From: Spirochaetaceae bacterium
Lineage (GTDB): Bacteria > Myxococcota_A > UBA9160 > UBA4427
Length of the DNA stretch: 64,000 bases
Direction: 5' to 3'
NCBI GenBank assembly: GCA_020632655.1
Contig: JACKFD010000013.1
Coordinates: 62,001 to 126,000, forward strand
Made by a program: the position numbers and the translations under genes. The notes beneath the pieces are model-generated. The model was not told the DNA's origin and did no database searches. It saw nothing but the letters and a program-made list of their open reading frames with translations. Below, piece after piece: positions 60,852-64,000 of the stretch (within the stretch, counting starts at the first letter, position 1; each line of letters opens with the position of its first letter).

Positions 60852-61673
60852 ATGGGGCGCGGGACGCGCGGGTGTCTTTGGGTCGGATGGATGGTCGTGG
60901 CGGGACTGCTGTGGGCGGGTGACGCGCTCGCCGTCGGGGCCGTCTCGTTCCAGACCTGGGACGGGGGTCTCTCCGAGGCCCATGTCATGAGCGCCGGCTC
61001 GAGCGCGACGCGGACGGGTGCCGCGGCGGCGCCCTCGGCGATGGCGAACAACCCCTCGCTCGACGGTTCGGCGTGGGCGCATACCGGGGCCTGGTGGAGC
61101 CTGCACGTCGGGACCGTCGACGAGCTCGTGATCCGTGTCGAGTCCCAGACGCCCTCGGCCTTCGCGCCGGGTGTGGCGGCCTGGGCGATCGGGAATGCGG
61201 GGCCCTTCGACGGCGGGACGACGTCCTGGGGCGGCGAGATCTCGACCGCCGGCTTCGGCACGCCGCACTCCTTCAACGCCTACTCGCCGCTCGGCAGCGC
61301 CGGCACGCTCTGGATGCAGGCCGGCGAAGGGGGCAACGCGCAGGAGCTGCTCGGCTACGCGATCTCGGGGCCGTCCTACGCGGGGCCCGGCGGCTGGGGC
61401 GAGACCATCCTCCACGGCGCCCACGATACGCGCGTGTCGAGCGTCTTCGCGACGGCGGTCGCGGGATCGGCGGGCGCGGGATTCGTCGAGCTCGTGCTGT
61501 CCGGCGTCCAGGCGGGCTGGCTCGCGCTCTACGTGGGTGGCACGGACGGGTCGCTCAGCGGCTCGCTCTACGACGTGACGATCACGGCGGTGCCGGAGCC
61601 GGGCACGGCGCTGCTGACGGGGCTCGGGCTCGCGCTGCTGGGCCTCGGTCGCGGGCGCGGGGCCCGGTCCTGA
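60852..61673 (+). CDS. PEP-CTERM sorting domain protein
   Basis: A 273-residue exported protein. A signal peptide (about 8-28) is followed by a beta-rich domain of about 200 residues rich in Gly, Ser and Trp, with no family I recognise (GAVSFQTWDGGLSEAHVMSA starts it). The C-terminus is a classic PEP-CTERM signal: VPEPGTALLTGLGLALLGLG then GRGRGARS. Such tails are cut by an exosortase/archaeosortase-like enzyme; none is in this window. The ATG is preceded by GGAGGAAGCAGG. The peroxidase gene begins 1 base after its stop. Confidence 0.88.
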   Translation: MGRGTRGCLWVGWMVVAGLLWAGDALAVGAVSFQTWDGGLSEAHVMSAGSSATRTGAAAAPSAMANNPSLDGSAWAHTGAWWSLHVGTVDELVIRVESQTPSAFAPGVAAWAIGNAGPFDGGTTSWGGEISTAGFGTPHSFNAYSPLGSAGTLWMQAGEGGNAQELLGYAISGPSYAGPGGWGETILHGAHDTRVSSVFATAVAGSAGAGFVELVLSGVQAGWLALYVGGTDGSLSGSLYDVTITAVPEPGTALLTGLGLALLGLGRGRGARS

Positions 61674-61674
61674 G

Positions 61675-63993
61675 ATGCGGGCGGCCGGGCACGGACGGAT
61701 GCGACGGCGCGTGGGTGGGTCGCGATGGGCCGCGTGCCTCGCGCTCGTGACCGCGATCGGTCTGCCGGTCGCGGCCCGCGCGCATTTCGGGCCGACGCCG
61801 GTCTCGCTCGCGGGAGTCCCCGTCCCGCCCGTGCCGGGGCTCGTCGACGGACCCGATCCGATCATCGTCGATCCCGCGGCGGCGATCGTGCTCGGCAAGG
61901 CGCTCTTCTGGGACGTGAACGTCGGCAGCGACGGCGTCGCCTGTGCGACCTGCCACTTCCACGCCGGCGCCGACGCGCGCACGAAGAATCAGCTCGCGCC
62001 CGAGGGCAAGAATCCGCTCGTGCATGCGCCGCTCTTCGATCCGACGGCGACGGGCGCCTCCCAGGGACCGAACGCGACGCTCGGGCCGGCGGACTTCCCC
62101 TTCTTCCAGACCGTCGATCCGCTCGATCCGCTCGGTGTCTTCTCGCCGACCTTCGTCTCGGACGACGTCTTCGGATCCGCCGGCAGCTTTGGCGGCGCCT
62201 TCGACTCCGTCTCGCCGTCCGCATCGGCGGACGTCTGTGCACGTTCGCCCGACGCGGACTTCGAGGTGAACGGCACGGGCGTGCGGCGCGCGGAGCCGCG
62301 CAATGCGCCGACCGTGATCAACGCCGTCTTCAACTTCCGCAACCTCTGGGACGGCGCCGCGAACAACGTCTTCAACGGCTCGAGTCCCTGGGGCGATCGC
62401 GATCCGAACGCGGGGGTCTGGGTGCGGACCGGGCCTTCGACGGTCGAGCACGAGCGGCTCGCCCTCGTGAACTCGTCGCTGGCGTCGCAGGCTTTGATGC
62501 CGCCGATGAACGCGATCGAGATGGCCTGCGAGGGCCGCACCTTCGCCGACCTCGGGCGCAAGCTCGCGGGGCGCACGCCGCTCGAGGGCCAGTCCGTGCA
62601 CTGGGCGGACGGCGTGCTCGGGCCCCTCTCGACGAGCACTCCCGGACAGCTCCGGCCGGGACTCGCGACGGACTACGCGACGCTGATCCGACAGGCCTTC
62701 GCGCCGCGCTACTGGGACTACGCGCCGGTCGGCGCGTTCGGGGCGCCTTCGAGCGGCGACACGACGCCCTACAGCCAGCTCGAGGCGAACTTCGCGATGT
62801 TCTTCGCGCTCGCGATCCAGCTCTACGAGTCGACGCTCGTCTCCGACCAGTCGCCCTTCGACCAGAGTGCGACGGACACCGAAGGGATCCCGATCGACCT
62901 CGATCCACTCGCCCAGGACGGCTTCACCGCCTTCCGCGTCGGCCACTGCGCCCTCTGCCACATCGGCCCGCTCCTCACGCCCGCGGCCGTCGAGACCAAC
63001 GCCGTTCTCGTCGAGAGCGATCCGCTCGCCTTCGGCAACGAGACCTTCACGGTCAGCACGTCGCACAACGTCGTCACCCGGCTGAGCGTGGTCGGCGGAC
63101 CCGCCTTCGTCGACACGGGCTTCGCGAACAACGGCCTCGAGCCCGATGCGCACGACGCCGGACTCGGTGGGCTCGATCCCTTCGGTCATCCGCTCTCGTT
63201 CTCGGACCAGTACCTCGAGCTGCTCGCCGGCAACCCGGGCGCGGTCGTCGACGCGCCCGTCGCCGGGATCCGGGCCTGCGACCTCGAGCTTCCGATCGCC
63301 CGCGACCAGGCGACGAGCCATCCGGCGTTCTTCACGCAGGTCGAGGGCGTGATCCCGCAGCCCCAGGACACGACGGGCTGCTTCGATCCCCTCGGCGCCT
63401 TCCTGCCGAGCGAGGCGGCGGCGGCGGCCGAGCTCGCGAGCCCGACCAACACGAAGATGCGGAGCGCTTCACGGGGCTCCTTCAAGATCCCGTCGCTCCG
63501 GAACGTCGAGCTCACGGGTCCCTACATGCACGACGGCAGCATGGCGACCCTCGAGCAGGTGCTCGAGTTCTATACGCGCGGCGGCAGCTACGAACCCGAC
63601 GCGAAGCATTTCGGGACGGTCTTCCCCCAGGTCGAGCTGCGCTTCATCCCGGGCCAACGCGAGGCGATCATCGCCTTCCTGGAGAGCCTGACCGACGAGC
63701 GCGTGCGCTACGAGCGCGCCCCTTTCGACCATCCCGAGCTCGTCGTGCCCCACGGTCACGTGGGCGACGACACGAGCGTCTCGGCGGGGAGCCCGCTCGA
63801 CCCGTCGCTCGCGCAGGACGAGTGGCTCGTCGTGCCCGCGGTCGGCGCCGGCGGACGTCCGTATCCACTCGAGCCCTTCGCGGCGCATCTCGTACCCGAG
63901 CCCTCGTTCCTGCTCGGTGACGTGTGGGGCTGCTTCGGGGTCGTACTCGCGGCGCGGGTCGCCGCGGGCAGGCGGCGGGCCCGATCCCGCTGA
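61675..63993 (+). CDS. Di-haem cytochrome c peroxidase (MauG-like) with PEP-CTERM-like tail
   Basis: A 772-residue exported di-haem protein, longer than the usual 320-450. A signal peptide (about 17-36) is followed by haem motifs CATCH (C90-H94) and CALCH (C425-H429). FKIPSLRNVELTGPYMHDGS places a Met ligand near residue 620, a MauG/CCP hallmark. SPTN-rich loops and large insertions lie between the haems. The C-terminus has LVPEPSFLLGDVWGCFGVVL then AARVAAGRRRARSR, matching a PEP-CTERM tail with a cysteine in the helix. It would reduce H2O2 or oxidise an envelope substrate while held in the exported matrix. It follows the PEP-CTERM gene by 1 base. Confidence 0.88.
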   Translation: MRAAGHGRMRRRVGGSRWAACLALVTAIGLPVAARAHFGPTPVSLAGVPVPPVPGLVDGPDPIIVDPAAAIVLGKALFWDVNVGSDGVACATCHFHAGADARTKNQLAPEGKNPLVHAPLFDPTATGASQGPNATLGPADFPFFQTVDPLDPLGVFSPTFVSDDVFGSAGSFGGAFDSVSPSASADVCARSPDADFEVNGTGVRRAEPRNAPTVINAVFNFRNLWDGAANNVFNGSSPWGDRDPNAGVWVRTGPSTVEHERLALVNSSLASQALMPPMNAIEMACEGRTFADLGRKLAGRTPLEGQSVHWADGVLGPLSTSTPGQLRPGLATDYATLIRQAFAPRYWDYAPVGAFGAPSSGDTTPYSQLEANFAMFFALAIQLYESTLVSDQSPFDQSATDTEGIPIDLDPLAQDGFTAFRVGHCALCHIGPLLTPAAVETNAVLVESDPLAFGNETFTVSTSHNVVTRLSVVGGPAFVDTGFANNGLEPDAHDAGLGGLDPFGHPLSFSDQYLELLAGNPGAVVDAPVAGIRACDLELPIARDQATSHPAFFTQVEGVIPQPQDTTGCFDPLGAFLPSEAAAAAELASPTNTKMRSASRGSFKIPSLRNVELTGPYMHDGSMATLEQVLEFYTRGGSYEPDAKHFGTVFPQVELRFIPGQREAIIAFLESLTDERVRYERAPFDHPELVVPHGHVGDDTSVSAGSPLDPSLAQDEWLVVPAVGAGGRPYPLEPFAAHLVPEPSFLLGDVWGCFGVVLAARVAAGRRRARSR

Positions 63994-64000
63994 TCCGGCG

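Noticed and set aside
1..64000. CRISPR arrays, tRNA/rRNA genes, insertion sequences, integrases, phage genes
   Set aside because: Looked for regular spaced repeats, tRNA-like cloverleaf stretches, transposase or integrase motifs and phage structural proteins; found none that stand up.

Overview
This is a chromosomal window of very high G+C (I estimate near 70%), densely coded on both strands, with no tRNA, rRNA, CRISPR, insertion sequence or prophage signal that I could find. Several features point to an uncultured, aerobic, Gram-negative lineage of the old Deltaproteobacteria type (Myxococcota- or Binatota-like). They are an aa3-type cytochrome oxidase cluster, RND efflux pumps, F420-type oxidoreductases, ACAD10/11-like phosphotransferases, acyl-CoA dehydrogenase pairs, PEP-CTERM-tagged secreted proteins and a calcium-binding dockerin-like surface protein. 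The placement is inference from gene content; no marker gene is present to fix it.

Layout. 0.1-12.5 kb: an HAE3-type RND exporter, a SpoT-like HD hydrolase and MOSC protein, a degenerate phosphotransferase, a Baeyer-Villiger-type monooxygenase with a TetR regulator, and the large helicase Lhr. 12.4-15.8 kb: an MFS exporter, an intact ACAD10-like phosphotransferase and a DUF420 protein. 16.2-21.9 kb: a respiratory cluster with di-heme cytochrome c, an unlisted 41-residue membrane peptide, oxidase subunits II, I, III, IV and a second III-like protein, and a Cys-pair membrane protein. 22-26.2 kb: YheU, amidase, a GST, an F420-type luciferase-like oxidoreductase and a Ddn-type protein. 26.2-33.9 kb: a two-component system divergent from a tripartite heavy-metal-type RND pump. 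34-47.7 kb: mixed catabolic and signalling genes, including an NPD flavoprotein, GST, MFS, EthD, DUF1214 plus DCC pair, PAS kinase, bioA and an acyl-CoA dehydrogenase pair. 47.8-52.8 kb: a secreted animal-type haem peroxidase facing a large FG-GAP/thrombospondin-3/dockerin-like protein.

53-64 kb is the most interesting part. A minus-strand operon encodes a TlpA-like thioredoxin, a DUF4266 lipoprotein, an unusually long DUF3570 outer-membrane protein and the flavin transferase ApbE, with start and stop codons overlapping or nearly touching. It diverges from a RegB/RegA-type redox two-component pair. The DUF3570 protein carries two D-x-x-[ST]-G-A-[ST] motifs, the signature ApbE uses to attach FMN covalently. 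A 17-base element in the tlpA-regB intergenic region recurs, at 15 of 17 positions, upstream of the next locus. That locus holds two small paralogous secreted proteins, a PEP-CTERM protein and a PEP-CTERM-tagged di-haem peroxidase. I read the whole stretch as one redox-regulated envelope electron-transfer module. The parts are recognisable families, but the assembly, the double flavinylation motif, the barrel fusion and the shared element are worth testing.
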